DNA of 60,767 nt from an uncultured Clostridia bacterium (GCA_934271265.1 CAKQRE010000009.1:1-60767), one strand, 5' to 3'. Shown: positions 42,365 to 50,703, counted from the stretch's first letter. The notes: generated from the letters alone by a model not told the origin. A program made the numbers and translations.

Positions 42365-43924
42365 TCACATCGAAGGATCGGGCAAGGCGTTCTTCATCGC
42401 GACGAGTTCGAGAAAGAGTTTCGCCGTGGCGTGCGCGTCCGAAAGAGCGCGGTGATGAAGAAATTCGATGCGGAAATACTCGCACACCGTGTTCAGCTTG
42501 TGATTTTTCAGGCGGGGAAGAAGCTCCCGCGAGATAAGCATGGTATCGTAAACGGGGTGTTCCCATTTATACCCGACAGGTCTTGCCATCGTCCTTAAGA
42601 AACGATAGTCGAATTCGGCATTGTGAAACACGAGGGAACAGCCGTCGGTAAACTTGAAAAAATCGGGAAACGCCTGCGCGAAAACGGGTTTACCCGCAAC
42701 CATTCCGTTGTCGATCCCGGTGAGCGCGGTGATCTCTTCGCTGATCTTCCGCTCGGGATCGATCAGCGTCTGGAATTTTTCGGTGATCTTGCCGTTTTCG
42801 ATCTTCACGGCGCCGATCTCCGTCACTTTGTCTCCGTCGTTCACGGAAAGCCCCGTCGTTTCGATATCGGCGACGACGAACGTTTTCCCGAGCAGACATT
42901 CGGGCACCGGTCTCGCCTCGGTCAGGAAATCGCCCTGCACCGATTCGGTCAGCGGTTCCGGGAACACGCAGGAATATTCGGAAGGTACCCCTTTCGAAGG
43001 TCTTTCTTCCGGTACGAAATTTTCGGGAAATTTGCAGAAAGAAAGGTCGGCGACGCGGAAACTCGGCTGTCCGTTGAAAGAACTCAGATCTCCGCGCACG
43101 GCGATCTCCGATCCGACGTTGATCTTCTGAATTTTTACCTCTTTCTCTTTTGTCATGAACACTTTGCAGGCAAGCCTGCCCGTCGTGTCGTCGAGATCGA
43201 GAATGAAAAACGGTTTTCCCGTCTTGGTTTCTTTCTGACTGATCGCCGCGATCTTTCCCGCAAAAGTCGCTTGCCCGCCGCAAAGCCCGCTGTCCGCGAT
43301 GTAAACGGCGGTATCGCCGAGCTCCTCGCCCCACAGTTTCACCGCGTCGGAAAACCGGTATGTACGAAAGCGGATGGTTTCCACGTCGGACGGGTTCACC
43401 TTGTCTTTCAGAAGGTCGGTACGGATCTCTTCCGTCCTCCCGCTGTCTTCCGCCGTTACCGTAAAGGTATCGCAGAACGTCTCGTCAAGGCGGGCACAGA
43501 TGCGATCCGCCACGCCGTTCGCCGTAAAATAGGCGTAAACGTCGCTGTTCACGCGGACGGTCACTTTTCCCCGTCCGTCTTTCACCTCGGCGGAAAAATC
43601 GCTCTTTTTTACCGATCTTGCGATCGACATGAAGCTTTTCGTAACGAAATCGTAAGCGGCGTTCACCGCAAGTTCTTCGTCCGCAACGATCTTCGTCACA
43701 CGAACGACGACTTTCGTGACCGAAGGAGAAACCTTCCCCCTCAGATATGCCGCGATCTTTTCTTTTTCCCCGTCGGAGACGGCGGCGTCGCTGATATAGT
43801 CGAAAACCGCTTCGCCCGTAAACGGATCCAGCGTGATCCCCGTCAGTTTCGCGCGGGAAAGACTTTCCGCAAGCCCCCTCACCGCGGCGAGATTTTTTTT
43901 ACTTTCTTCCGTTTGTGTCGACAA
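42365..43924 (-). CDS. PolC-like exonuclease protein lacking the polymerase domains
   Basis: The product has 519 aa and stands where polC is found in Firmicutes (ispG - here - rimP - nusA). Residues 1-200 resemble the N-terminal region of PolC, 215-315 form an OB fold (ATFAGKIAAISQKETKTGK), and 345-505 are a DnaQ-like 3'-5' exonuclease. Exo motifs are VVADIETTG (Exo I), VFHNAEFDYRFL (Exo II) and HRALSDAHATAKLF (Exo III, with the His/Asp pair). The protein then stops; the PHP and polymerase domains (about 900 residues in PolC) are absent and not found downstream. The start is a TTG with AAAGGA about 10 nt upstream, overlapping ispG by 26 nt. Confidence 0.88.
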   Translation of the reverse strand: MSTQTEESKKNLAAVRGLAESLSRAKLTGITLDPFTGEAVFDYISDAAVSDGEKEKIAAYLRGKVSPSVTKVVVRVTKIVADEELAVNAAYDFVTKSFMSIARSVKKSDFSAEVKDGRGKVTVRVNSDVYAYFTANGVADRICARLDETFCDTFTVTAEDSGRTEEIRTDLLKDKVNPSDVETIRFRTYRFSDAVKLWGEELGDTAVYIADSGLCGGQATFAGKIAAISQKETKTGKPFFILDLDDTTGRLACKVFMTKEKEVKIQKINVGSEIAVRGDLSSFNGQPSFRVADLSFCKFPENFVPEERPSKGVPSEYSCVFPEPLTESVQGDFLTEARPVPECLLGKTFVVADIETTGLSVNDGDKVTEIGAVKIENGKITEKFQTLIDPERKISEEITALTGIDNGMVAGKPVFAQAFPDFFKFTDGCSLVFHNAEFDYRFLRTMARPVGYKWEHPVYDTMLISRELLPRLKNHKLNTVCEYFRIEFLHHRALSDAHATAKLFLELVAMKNALPDPSM

Positions 43925-44954
43925 GATTTTCGATTTCCTTTAAAAATTCTTTTTCCGCGTCGCAAAATGGCACCTTGCGATAGATCACGCCCTTTTTGAA
44001 AAAGGCGCACACGCCACCGCCCCCCGCGATACCGATATCGCAGTCGGCGGCTTCGCCCGGTCCGTTCACCACGCAACCCATCACGGCGATCTTTAACGGA
44101 ACGGTGATCCCGGCGGTCATTTCTTCCACCTTTTTCGCAAGGGAAATGCTGTCGTATTCCGTCCTTCCGCAAGTGGGACAAGAGATAACTTCCGCAAAGT
44201 TTTTATCCAGCCCGACGCTCCTTAAAATGCGACGGGCGACAACGACTTCTTCGATCGGCTGCGCCGTGAGAGAAACGCGTACGGTATCCCCGATCCCGTC
44301 GAGAAGAAGGGCTCCGATCCCGATACTGCTCTTCACGACGCCCATGTCGCAGGTACCCGCTTCCGTCACGCCGACGTGAAGGGGATAATCCGTTTTTTCG
44401 TGAAGATAGCGATAGGTTTTTACCGTGAGGGGAACGCCGGAAGCCTTGGCGGAGATCACGATGTTCTCCACCCCGTATTTTTCGAGGATCGCCACGTCTT
44501 TCAACGCGCTCTCCGCAAGGGAGATCTCGTTCTTTCCGTATTTTTTCAGAAGTTCCTTTTCCACGCTGCCGGAATTCGACCCGACGCGCACGGCGGCGCC
44601 GTTTCTCCTCAGGGCGCGCGCGACTTCCGCGACCTTGTCTTCCCCGCCGATGTTGCCGGGATTGATGCGGATCTTGTCCGCCCCGCCGTCAAGCGCGGCT
44701 ATGGCGTATTTATAGTTGAAATGGATATCCGCCACGAGGGGAACCGAGATCCTCTTTCTGATCTCCGGGATCGCGCGGGCGTCTTCTTCGTCTTTGACGG
44801 AAACGCGCATGATATCGCACCCCGCGGCGGCAAGCCGTTCGATCTGATCGGAAACCTCCGCGATCTTCGAAGTTTTGACGTTTGCCATGGACTGTACGGC
44901 GACGGGGTTGCCCCCGCCGATCGTCAGTCTGCCGATTTTTACTTCTTTAGACAT
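43899..44954 (-). CDS. ispG: 4-hydroxy-3-methylbut-2-enyl diphosphate synthase (flavodoxin) IspG
   Basis: The product has 351 aa, the length of the bacterial enzyme. The N-terminal TIM barrel starts with GGGNPVAVQSMANVKT; the C-terminal part holds the three Cys ligands of the 4Fe-4S cluster in CPTCGR and MGCVVNGPGEA. It makes HMBPP in the non-mevalonate isoprenoid pathway. The ATG at 44954 has GGAGAG upstream. The gene overlaps coaX upstream by 16 nt and the PolC-like gene downstream by 26 nt. Confidence 0.97.
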   Translation of the reverse strand: MSKEVKIGRLTIGGGNPVAVQSMANVKTSKIAEVSDQIERLAAAGCDIMRVSVKDEEDARAIPEIRKRISVPLVADIHFNYKYAIAALDGGADKIRINPGNIGGEDKVAEVARALRRNGAAVRVGSNSGSVEKELLKKYGKNEISLAESALKDVAILEKYGVENIVISAKASGVPLTVKTYRYLHEKTDYPLHVGVTEAGTCDMGVVKSSIGIGALLLDGIGDTVRVSLTAQPIEEVVVARRILRSVGLDKNFAEVISCPTCGRTEYDSISLAKKVEEMTAGITVPLKIAVMGCVVNGPGEAADCDIGIAGGGGVCAFFKKGVIYRKVPFCDAEKEFLKEIENLVDTNGRK

Positions 44955-45745
44955 GATCTCTCCGTCTTCTCCGTCTGATTCATTCCGTAAATGATCCTCA
45001 GTCCGTTCAGAGTGAGCATGCGGTCGAAAACGTCGATACACTTCGCTTCCTTACAGATAATGCTGCCCACGCCGCCCGTAGCGACGACTTTCACGTTTTC
45101 CTCGCCGAGTTCTTTTTTGATCCCCGCGACGATGTTTTCCACCAGTCCGACAAAGCCGTACACGATGCCGGACTGCATGCAGGTGACCGTGTTTTTTCCC
45201 ATGACGGAAGGGGGTTTCTCCAGTTCGATGCTCGGCAGTTTCGCCGTGCCGGAAACAAGAGAATCGAGCGCGCCCCTGATCCCGGGGGCGATCACCACGC
45301 CGATCAGTTCCCCTTTTGCGGAAACGGCGTCGAAGGTGGTGGCGGTGCCGAAATCGATGCAGATGAGAGGGGTCCCCTCCCCGTAACGGGAAAGCGCGCT
45401 GACGCAGTCCACGATGATATCCGATCCGACCTCGCGCGAATTTTCCGTTTTTACGTTGAGCCCCGTTTTAAGCCCGGGACCTACGACGAGCGGTTTATGC
45501 CCGAGATAATCGCGGCACATATGCTCGATCGTATAATTTAAAGAAGGGATCACCGAGGACATGATGACCCCTTCGATCTCCTCTTTGTCGATCTCCGCCG
45601 CTTTCAGCAGATCTCTTACGACAACGCCGTATTCGTCCGACGTGGCGTTTCTCAGCGAAGAAACGCGGAAAGAAGCCAGCAGCCTCTCCCCGTCGAACAC
45701 GGCGTATTTTATATTGGTATTTCCGATATCGATACAAAAAATCAT
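44939..45745 (-). CDS. coaX: Type III pantothenate kinase
   Basis: The product has 268 aa. The acetate/sugar-kinase fold is visible as FCIDIGNTNIKYAVF at the N-terminus, VGSDIIVDCVSAL near 107-120, CIDFGTATTFD near 130-140 and ATGGVGSI near 230. It phosphorylates pantothenate as the first step of coenzyme A synthesis. The site before the ATG is weak (GGAC). It lies 52 nt downstream of an ECF transporter S component, which may import its substrate. Confidence 0.95.
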   Translation of the reverse strand: MIFCIDIGNTNIKYAVFDGERLLASFRVSSLRNATSDEYGVVVRDLLKAAEIDKEEIEGVIMSSVIPSLNYTIEHMCRDYLGHKPLVVGPGLKTGLNVKTENSREVGSDIIVDCVSALSRYGEGTPLICIDFGTATTFDAVSAKGELIGVVIAPGIRGALDSLVSGTAKLPSIELEKPPSVMGKNTVTCMQSGIVYGFVGLVENIVAGIKKELGEENVKVVATGGVGSIICKEAKCIDVFDRMLTLNGLRIIYGMNQTEKTERSCLKK

Positions 45746-45797
45746 AACCGTCCGTTTACCGGTTTTCCGTTTACGACGGGAAAACCGGATCCGATAT

Positions 45798-46394
45798 TTA
45801 TTTTAAAACCGCCTTCATAACGCGGTACAGGGCGGGGCTCAGAACAAGATTAAGCCCGAGCTCCACAAGGAAATTGATCCCGGCGCAGCCGATAAAAAGG
45901 AAGTAGATCACGTCCTCCCCGAGCCCCGAAGCCGCCATAAGCGAAAGCACCGTACTTTTCATGCACAGCATCCCGACGATGAAAATACCCGTATTCACGA
46001 CGGGCGCGACGATCGCCGCGACAAAAGTCGCCGCAAGCGTATTCTTGTTTTTCAACAGACCGAAAGCAAGGGCGGAAACCGCGCCTGCGGCAGTCGCCTT
46101 TACGAGGCAGACGAGGATCGTTCCGACGGGCGCGTTCGTAAGAAGATACTGCGTGAATCCGTCGGCACCCGTTGCGCCCATGACGATCGTAACGATGCCG
46201 AACACCGCACCGAGCGCCGCCCCGACGCCGACGCCGCCGACCATACCGCCGAGAACGATGGGCACGAGAACGAAACTGAACGAAACCGTTCCGATTTTGA
46301 AGTTGCTGCCGAAAACCTGCAGCACGACGACGAGTGCCGCAAAGATCGCGATCAACGCGATTTGCCTGGATTTACTGCGCATAAAACCGTTCAT
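45798..46394 (-). CDS. ECF transporter substrate-binding (S) component, probably pantothenate-related
   Basis: The product has 198 aa with six hydrophobic helices and short loops, and an N-terminus RQIALIAIFAALVVVLQVFG like many S components, including the alanine-rich first helix that contacts the shared T protein. It has no ATPase of its own; the A and T genes must lie elsewhere. I infer pantothenate as the substrate from the adjacent coaX, which is context only; other vitamins are possible. GGAGG precedes the ATG. A promoter lies 195 nt upstream, leaving a long leader that may be regulatory. Confidence 0.85.
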   Translation of the reverse strand: MNGFMRSKSRQIALIAIFAALVVVLQVFGSNFKIGTVSFSFVLVPIVLGGMVGGVGVGAALGAVFGIVTIVMGATGADGFTQYLLTNAPVGTILVCLVKATAAGAVSALAFGLLKNKNTLAATFVAAIVAPVVNTGIFIVGMLCMKSTVLSLMAASGLGEDVIYFLFIGCAGINFLVELGLNLVLSPALYRVMKAVLK

Positions 46395-46582
46395 AAATAA
46401 AAACCTCCGATCGGGTTCGCCCTGAATTTGCCGCTTTTACGTAATTCTTTCCGCAAAAGCGCATAACGATACCCGTTAGACCCGTTGCGGGCAAAAAGCC
46501 CGTCTTCCGCTTGCAGACTCGCCGTCGGATTCCCGAAAAGGATATCCGCGGCAGACAAATAAGACCGGTATTCCCGCAATCA
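46395..46582 (-). promoter_or_regulatory. Long structured leader of the ECF transporter gene
   Basis: About 188 nt separate the predicted start from the ATG, with no open frame of its own. On the minus strand GCCG-GGAT ... ATCC-CGGC closes a stem near 46525-46560, followed by GTCT/AGAC pairing near 46500-46520, and CGGGC TTTTT GCCCG is a 5-bp hairpin near 46490-46505. It could be a riboswitch or an attenuator, but I match no known class (TPP, RFN, THF and cobalamin were considered). Confidence 0.45.
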
Positions 46583-46588
46583 GATATT

Positions 46589-46617
46589 ATTATACAGGAT
46601 ACGATGAAATTTTTCAA
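46589..46617 (-). promoter_or_regulatory. Promoter of the ECF-coaX-ispG operon
   Basis: On the minus strand TTGAAA (46612-46617), a 17-bp spacer and TATAAT (46589-46594); transcription would start near 46582. Confidence 0.8.
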
Positions 46618-46722
46618 CCGAAAAAGCGGCAAAGGTAACAAAAAAATTATTTTTCCAATATACTGATATTGACAGCGACAAAAGATGATCGTGCTGTACG
46701 AAGATAGGAGGAAATCGTCATA

Positions 46723-46932
46723 ATGAACTGTTTCGGTCTCGGCGGAGATAACTGCTGCCTCTGGGTCTTAATGATCCTTCTCATCGTCTGCCTCTGCGGA
46801 AACGGATGCCTGACCGGCATTCTTGAAAAGATCTGCAACTGCGGATGCCTGCTTCCCGTTCTCATCGCGCTCTGCTGCTGCGGCTGTAAGGGCGACAAAC
46901 CGGGCATGAATTTCGGATTCGGCTGCAAGTAA
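46723..46932 (+). CDS. Small Cys-rich membrane-associated protein
   Basis: The product has 69 aa, of which 14 are Cys, a share I do not know in any named family. It begins MNCFGLGGDNCC, has a hydrophobic stretch at about 13-24 (LWVLMILLIVCL) and another near 42-52 (LLPVLIALCCC), and ends in a glycine-rich tail. An excellent site (AGGAGG) lies 9 nt before the ATG, which with the strong composition makes it real. The Cys pairs and triplet suggest metal binding or disulfide-rich surface attachment; small proteins of this type occur in spore-forming Clostridia, but none of that is shown here. A possible promoter is GTAACA-18-TATACT (46635-46664). Confidence 0.75.
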   Translation: MNCFGLGGDNCCLWVLMILLIVCLCGNGCLTGILEKICNCGCLLPVLIALCCCGCKGDKPGMNFGFGCK

Positions 46933-46976
46933 CCGGCATAAATTCACCCAGAAAAGTACATAACCGCAATAGAAAC

Positions 46977-47060
46977 GCGGACGGCGCACGGAGCCTGACT
47001 CCCCTTTCCGATTCGGGGAAATACGGCTCCGTCAACCGTCCGCTTTATTCTGCTTATTTT
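46977..47060. terminator. Large hairpin between the Cys-rich gene and rlmD
   Basis: Three stacked stems: GCGGACGG/CCGTCCGC (46977-46984 with 47036-47043), ACGGAGCC/GGCTCCGT (46988-46995 with 47025-47032) and CCCC/GGGG inside. TTTATTCTGCTTATTTTTT follows on the plus strand. It can end the plus-strand gene and, being symmetric, also slow transcription coming from rlmD. It is much larger than a usual terminator and might be a small RNA. Confidence 0.65.
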
Positions 47061-47120
47061 TTATAATTGCCTGTTTACCGACTTATCGGAAGGCTTTTCG
47101 GGTTTTTGCACAAATCCGCG

Positions 47121-48596
47121 TCAGCTTTCGCGCTTTAAAACGGCAAGAGATTCGATATGCCTCGTCTGCGGGAAGAAGTCGTACGGACGGACGTAGGAAA
47201 GAACGTATCCCGCCTTCGTAAGCCTTTTTACGTCCTCCCCGAGGGTCACGGGGTTGCAGGACAGGTAAACGATCTTCGAGGGACCGAACCCGACGAGAAG
47301 GCGACACACCCCTTCGCCGAGACCCTTTCTCGGAGGATCGACGAAAAACACGGAATCTTTTCCGTTGCCGATTTTGGGAAGCACCTTGAAAACGTCCCCC
47401 GCGATCGCCCGGATCCTGCCGCCGGCGCCGTTCTCCGCGGCGATTTTTTTCGCGTCGCTCACGGCGTCTTTTTCGATCTCGATACTCGTGACCTCTTTCC
47501 CCGAACGGGCAAAGAGGACGGACGTGACGCCGATCCCGCTGAAACAATCGATCACGCGGGATTCTTCCGAGGCGGAGATCTCGTTTAAAATATCGGAATA
47601 CGCTTTGGCGGCGACCTCTTCGTTTACCTGAAAGAAGGATCTCGGCGAAAGCTCGTAGGAAACGCCGAGCAGTTCTCCTTTCAGCGTTTTCTCACCCGCA
47701 ACGTAGCGGAGATCGCCGGACATCACGTCCGGGAGCTTTCCCTTGTTTTCCGAGACGTAAAGTCCCACTTTTCCGAACTTTTCACAAAGGGCGCGATACA
47801 ACCTTTCAAGCCCGGAAATCTTTCCGCTCGTGGCAACGATCGTCGCGAGGAGATTCCCGTTGTCGTAGCGGGCGGCGGCAAAGCGCAGCAATCCTTTCCC
47901 CGACCACGGTTTATAGGCGTGCAGATTGAACGAGCGCGCCCATTTCACCACGATATTGCGGAAATCGGCATACCATTTCCCGTGCAGAAGGCAGCGATCC
48001 GCCGGGACGACGCGGTTCCCCGTTTCCGAGAAAAACCCTGCGTACAGCTTGTTGTTTTCCTCGCCGAAAGCAAGGTGAACCTTATTGCGGTATTCCCTGT
48101 CCGCGCCGGTCACGACGTCCGAAACTTTCCCGTACGAGCCGGGCACGCATTTTTCGACCACGCTTTTTTTCAGCGCGCTCTGTCCCTCGCGGGACATGTG
48201 AGAGACCGCGCAGTTTCCGCAGATACCGAAATACGGACACTCCGCCTTCACGCGGGCGGGAGACGGGCGTTCGCAGGAAACGAAGTGTGCCGAAATAAGA
48301 TCTTCCGTCTTTTTATCGACGGCGATCTCTTCCCTTTCCCCGTCGATCGCGCCGAACACCTCGCACGGAATACCGCCGATCGAGGTCAACCCTTTCAGAT
48401 CTTCGGTATAGCCGGAGATCGTGACGAGATAATTGCCGTTCGTAAGCCGTTTCGTTTCCTCCGCGACCTCTTTTTTCTCCCGGACGTTTCCGAGGGCGAC
48501 GCCTTGCGTTTTTGCTTTCGGACGAACGGGGTCGCTTTTCTTTCTGTTTATGAAATAATCTTTTGCCTTAACGGCTCTTCTTTTGTTGTCGCTCAT
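47121..48596 (-). CDS. 23S rRNA (uracil-5-)-methyltransferase RlmD/TrmA family
   Basis: The product has 491 aa. An N-terminal TRAM-like domain precedes a four-Cys iron-sulfur cluster region (CPYFGICGNC near 125-135 plus CE and RC nearby), then a Rossmann methyltransferase domain: DCFSGIGVTS near 350-360, FFVDPPRKG, and the catalytic motif LSCNP. The target is m5U in 23S rRNA (U1939 or U747) or tRNA U54; the family does not allow me to choose, though the Firmicute RlmCD type is most likely. AAAGGAT precedes the ATG. It is the last gene of a minus-strand run that starts with the pentapeptide-repeat gene. Confidence 0.93.
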   Translation of the reverse strand: MSDNKRRAVKAKDYFINRKKSDPVRPKAKTQGVALGNVREKKEVAEETKRLTNGNYLVTISGYTEDLKGLTSIGGIPCEVFGAIDGEREEIAVDKKTEDLISAHFVSCERPSPARVKAECPYFGICGNCAVSHMSREGQSALKKSVVEKCVPGSYGKVSDVVTGADREYRNKVHLAFGEENNKLYAGFFSETGNRVVPADRCLLHGKWYADFRNIVVKWARSFNLHAYKPWSGKGLLRFAAARYDNGNLLATIVATSGKISGLERLYRALCEKFGKVGLYVSENKGKLPDVMSGDLRYVAGEKTLKGELLGVSYELSPRSFFQVNEEVAAKAYSDILNEISASEESRVIDCFSGIGVTSVLFARSGKEVTSIEIEKDAVSDAKKIAAENGAGGRIRAIAGDVFKVLPKIGNGKDSVFFVDPPRKGLGEGVCRLLVGFGPSKIVYLSCNPVTLGEDVKRLTKAGYVLSYVRPYDFFPQTRHIESLAVLKRES

Positions 48597-48609
48597 ACGC
48601 CCTATCCTT

Positions 48610-49335
48610 TCAGTCGTGTCGTTCGTCGGAATCGAAGGTCTCGCAGAATCTCGCCGAGAAAGACGGCTCTTCTCCGCCCGCGTACAGATGCGCGGTACTT
48701 CCGAAACAGGAACAGCGGAAAATCGCGATTCCCTTTCTTCTCTCTTCCGTGAAAAGGGTCGTAACGGAAGACGGCAACGCGACGAAATGATGGGAAAGGA
48801 TCATCGGCGGAATGTTGAACAGGTGGGAAAGAAGCACCGTTTCCAGTCCGAAATGGCAGAACAGCGCAACCGTGTCTCTGTTGGGATCCACCGCGTCGTA
48901 GATCTTTCCGTTGCGGCGATAACCGTGCTTTTCGAGAAGCTCGTCGAGTCCGCGGCAAACGGTCTCGTAATAATACCGCATGTTTCCCGCTTTCATTTCG
49001 GGAAGATCGAGCCATTTTTCGTTATCGTACATTTCGGGAACGCTCGTCCAGTACGCGGGCAGCATATCCCAGATCAGATGATTTTTTTCTCCCGTGGGAA
49101 GATCGATGCGATGATCGAATTCTTCCAGCCAATTCATTACGACGGGCGTTTTGCCGATCGCCTCCGCCGTGGCGGCGCAAGTATCTTTCGCCCTGCCCAA
49201 AGGGGAGGTATAAAGGTAATCCACTCCCTGTTTTTTCAGCATATCGGCAAGAAGAGAGATCTCCCGTTTCCCCTTTTCCGTCACGGTGTCGCACGCGTAA
49301 TCGGGATCGCCGTGCCGTATGATCAAAAGTTTCAT
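48610..49335 (-). CDS. Histidine phosphatase family protein
   Basis: The product has 241 aa. The catalytic RHG motif is at residues 7-9 (MKLLIIRHGDPDY), and the second His is in LFCHFGLETVLLSHL near 165. YTSPLGRAKDTC carries the conserved Arg. It belongs to the phosphoglycerate mutase-like branch; the substrate may be a sugar phosphate or a nucleotide. GGAG precedes the ATG, and the stop lies 13 nt before rlmD. Confidence 0.9.
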   Translation of the reverse strand: MKLLIIRHGDPDYACDTVTEKGKREISLLADMLKKQGVDYLYTSPLGRAKDTCAATAEAIGKTPVVMNWLEEFDHRIDLPTGEKNHLIWDMLPAYWTSVPEMYDNEKWLDLPEMKAGNMRYYYETVCRGLDELLEKHGYRRNGKIYDAVDPNRDTVALFCHFGLETVLLSHLFNIPPMILSHHFVALPSSVTTLFTEERRKGIAIFRCSCFGSTAHLYAGGEEPSFSARFCETFDSDERHD

Positions 49336-49399
49336 TTTCGAAAACTCCGTTTGTTTATTTCATTTTCCCTTCGTCATCCGTTCGTTTTTATCAAACGTA

Positions 49400-49419
49400 A
49401 AACGGCTTATAAGCCGTTT
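49400..49419. repeat. 20-bp perfect palindrome
   Basis: AAACGGCTTATAAGCCGTTT is a perfect palindrome in the gap between the nitroreductase and histidine phosphatase genes. Its right half plus ATC (TATAAGCCGTTTATC, 49408-49422) recurs exactly at 14421-14435. It has no loop, so as DNA it is an operator-like site and as RNA a weak hairpin. Confidence 0.6.
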
Positions 49420-49430
49420 ATCGCAATATT

Positions 49431-49943
49431 TTACAGCGTATGAACAAACTCCGTCAACGCCCTTCTCTTAAAGTGCCTGTCGCTCGGCTTTGCGTTTTCC
49501 GCGGGGTACCCCACGGGAAGAAGGCTCTTCGGCGATAAGCGATCGGGAAGAGAAAATTCCTTTTTCACTCTCTCCGGATCGAAATGGCACACGTAGGTGG
49601 AGGCAAGCCCGAGTTCCGTCGCGCCGTACATCAGCGTGGTCGTGACGATGCCGATATCCTGCAATACGGAGGGTTCCCCGCTGAACGAGTTTTTCCAGGA
49701 TTTACTCTCGTCTGCGCATACGACGAAAACAAGGGGCGCGTCGAAGGCGCACGGCGTGATCTCGCGGATCTTAGCGATCGCCTCTTCCGATTTCAGAACG
49801 AAGATCTCGTACGGCTGGTTGTTACACGCCGTCGGCGCAAGCCTTGCCATGGCGAGAAGTTTTTCGATTTTTCCGTCTTCCGGCATTTTATCCGCAAACG
49901 CGCGCACGGAATACCTCTCTTCGCAGATTTTTTCGAAATCCAT
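49431..49943 (-). CDS. Nitroreductase family protein
   Basis: The product has 170 aa, the shorter form of the FMN-dependent NAD(P)H oxidoreductase fold. Conserved pieces are EERYSVRAFADK at the start, RLAPTACNNQPYEIFVL near 35-50, and AWHY-type positions replaced by ELGLASTYVCHFDPE near 115-125. The C-terminal LLPVGYPAE is typical. The physiological substrate is unknown. AAGGAG lies before the ATG. It lies 40 nt downstream of the pentapeptide-repeat gene. Confidence 0.93.
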   Translation of the reverse strand: MDFEKICEERYSVRAFADKMPEDGKIEKLLAMARLAPTACNNQPYEIFVLKSEEAIAKIREITPCAFDAPLVFVVCADESKSWKNSFSGEPSVLQDIGIVTTTLMYGATELGLASTYVCHFDPERVKKEFSLPDRLSPKSLLPVGYPAENAKPSDRHFKRRALTEFVHTL

Positions 49944-49983
49944 TTTTTTATCTCCTTCCGGGCGACCCCGCCCGCTTTCAGCT

Positions 49984-50631
49984 CTATTTTATAATAATAC
50001 CGAGTATTTTCGACAGCGTGACCGCCTGTTCAAAAGAAACCGCGCACCCGCGGAATTCGTCCCCCGTAAAAGAGGCGCCCGTGAAAACGCAATCGGAAAT
50101 GTCGCATCCTTTCAGGCTTGTTCCGTTCACCTCGATCGAAAACAGCTCGTCTTCGCGGAAGAAAAGCTGTTTTTGTTTTGTCCGGTAAAAGGAAAACTGC
50201 TCCATCCTGCATTTTTTGAAGAGCAAACTTTGCGCCTTGCTTTCGAAAAGAGAAGAGAAAGACAGATTACACGCCGAAAAAGACACGTCCCTGATCGCGG
50301 CGCGGTCGAAAGAAACGCCTACCGCTTTGCACTCTTCAAACCTCACGCGATTGAACGAACAATCGGCAAACGAAACGTTCGAAAGATCGCACCCGTCGAA
50401 AACAATGTTATCGAAAAAGCAATGGCGGAAGCCGCCTTCGCGGAAATCGCACTTTTCGAAGACGCAGCCGTCGAAACGCTCCCTTTCAAAAGTTTCCGAC
50501 GCAAACGAAACCGAACGGAATTTGCCGGCTATATCCTCATCTTCGCCACAGACGATCGCCTCTTTGTCTTCGGGCGGCGTATCGAAAACAGGTTGCAGAA
50601 TTTTTATGCGCGCGTTTTGCTTTTCCGTCAT
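49984..50631 (-). CDS. Pentapeptide-repeat protein (Qnr-like fold)
   Basis: The product has 215 aa. From about 40 to 200 it repeats five-residue units with a central Phe or Leu and small residues before it (CVFEK CDFRE GGFRH CFFDN and so on), which predicts a right-handed quadrilateral helix. Two gaps in the pattern may be loops. The C-terminus QAVTLSKILGIIIK is the hydrophobic cap often seen in such proteins. Some relatives (Qnr, MfpA) protect gyrase from quinolones by mimicking DNA, but many do not, and nothing here proves that role. Promoter at 50704-50732. It is the first gene of a four-gene run ending with rlmD. Confidence 0.92.
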   Translation of the reverse strand: MTEKQNARIKILQPVFDTPPEDKEAIVCGEDEDIAGKFRSVSFASETFERERFDGCVFEKCDFREGGFRHCFFDNIVFDGCDLSNVSFADCSFNRVRFEECKAVGVSFDRAAIRDVSFSACNLSFSSLFESKAQSLLFKKCRMEQFSFYRTKQKQLFFREDELFSIEVNGTSLKGCDISDCVFTGASFTGDEFRGCAVSFEQAVTLSKILGIIIK

Positions 50632-50703
50632 TCCTCGTTCCTCGCTTCCCGAATTTCAGCCGACGGAAAACCGGTCTGTCCGGCTCCCCAACGATTCTTC
50701 ATT

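Noticed and set aside
46372..46641. Small gene in the ECF leader
   Set aside because: The frame starts upstream of the predicted promoter, has no ribosome binding site and overlaps the ECF start in another frame.
46669..46674. TTGACA as the -35 of the Cys-rich gene
   Set aside because: No suitable -10 within 15-19 bp; the weak GTAACA-18-TATACT upstream is a better guess.
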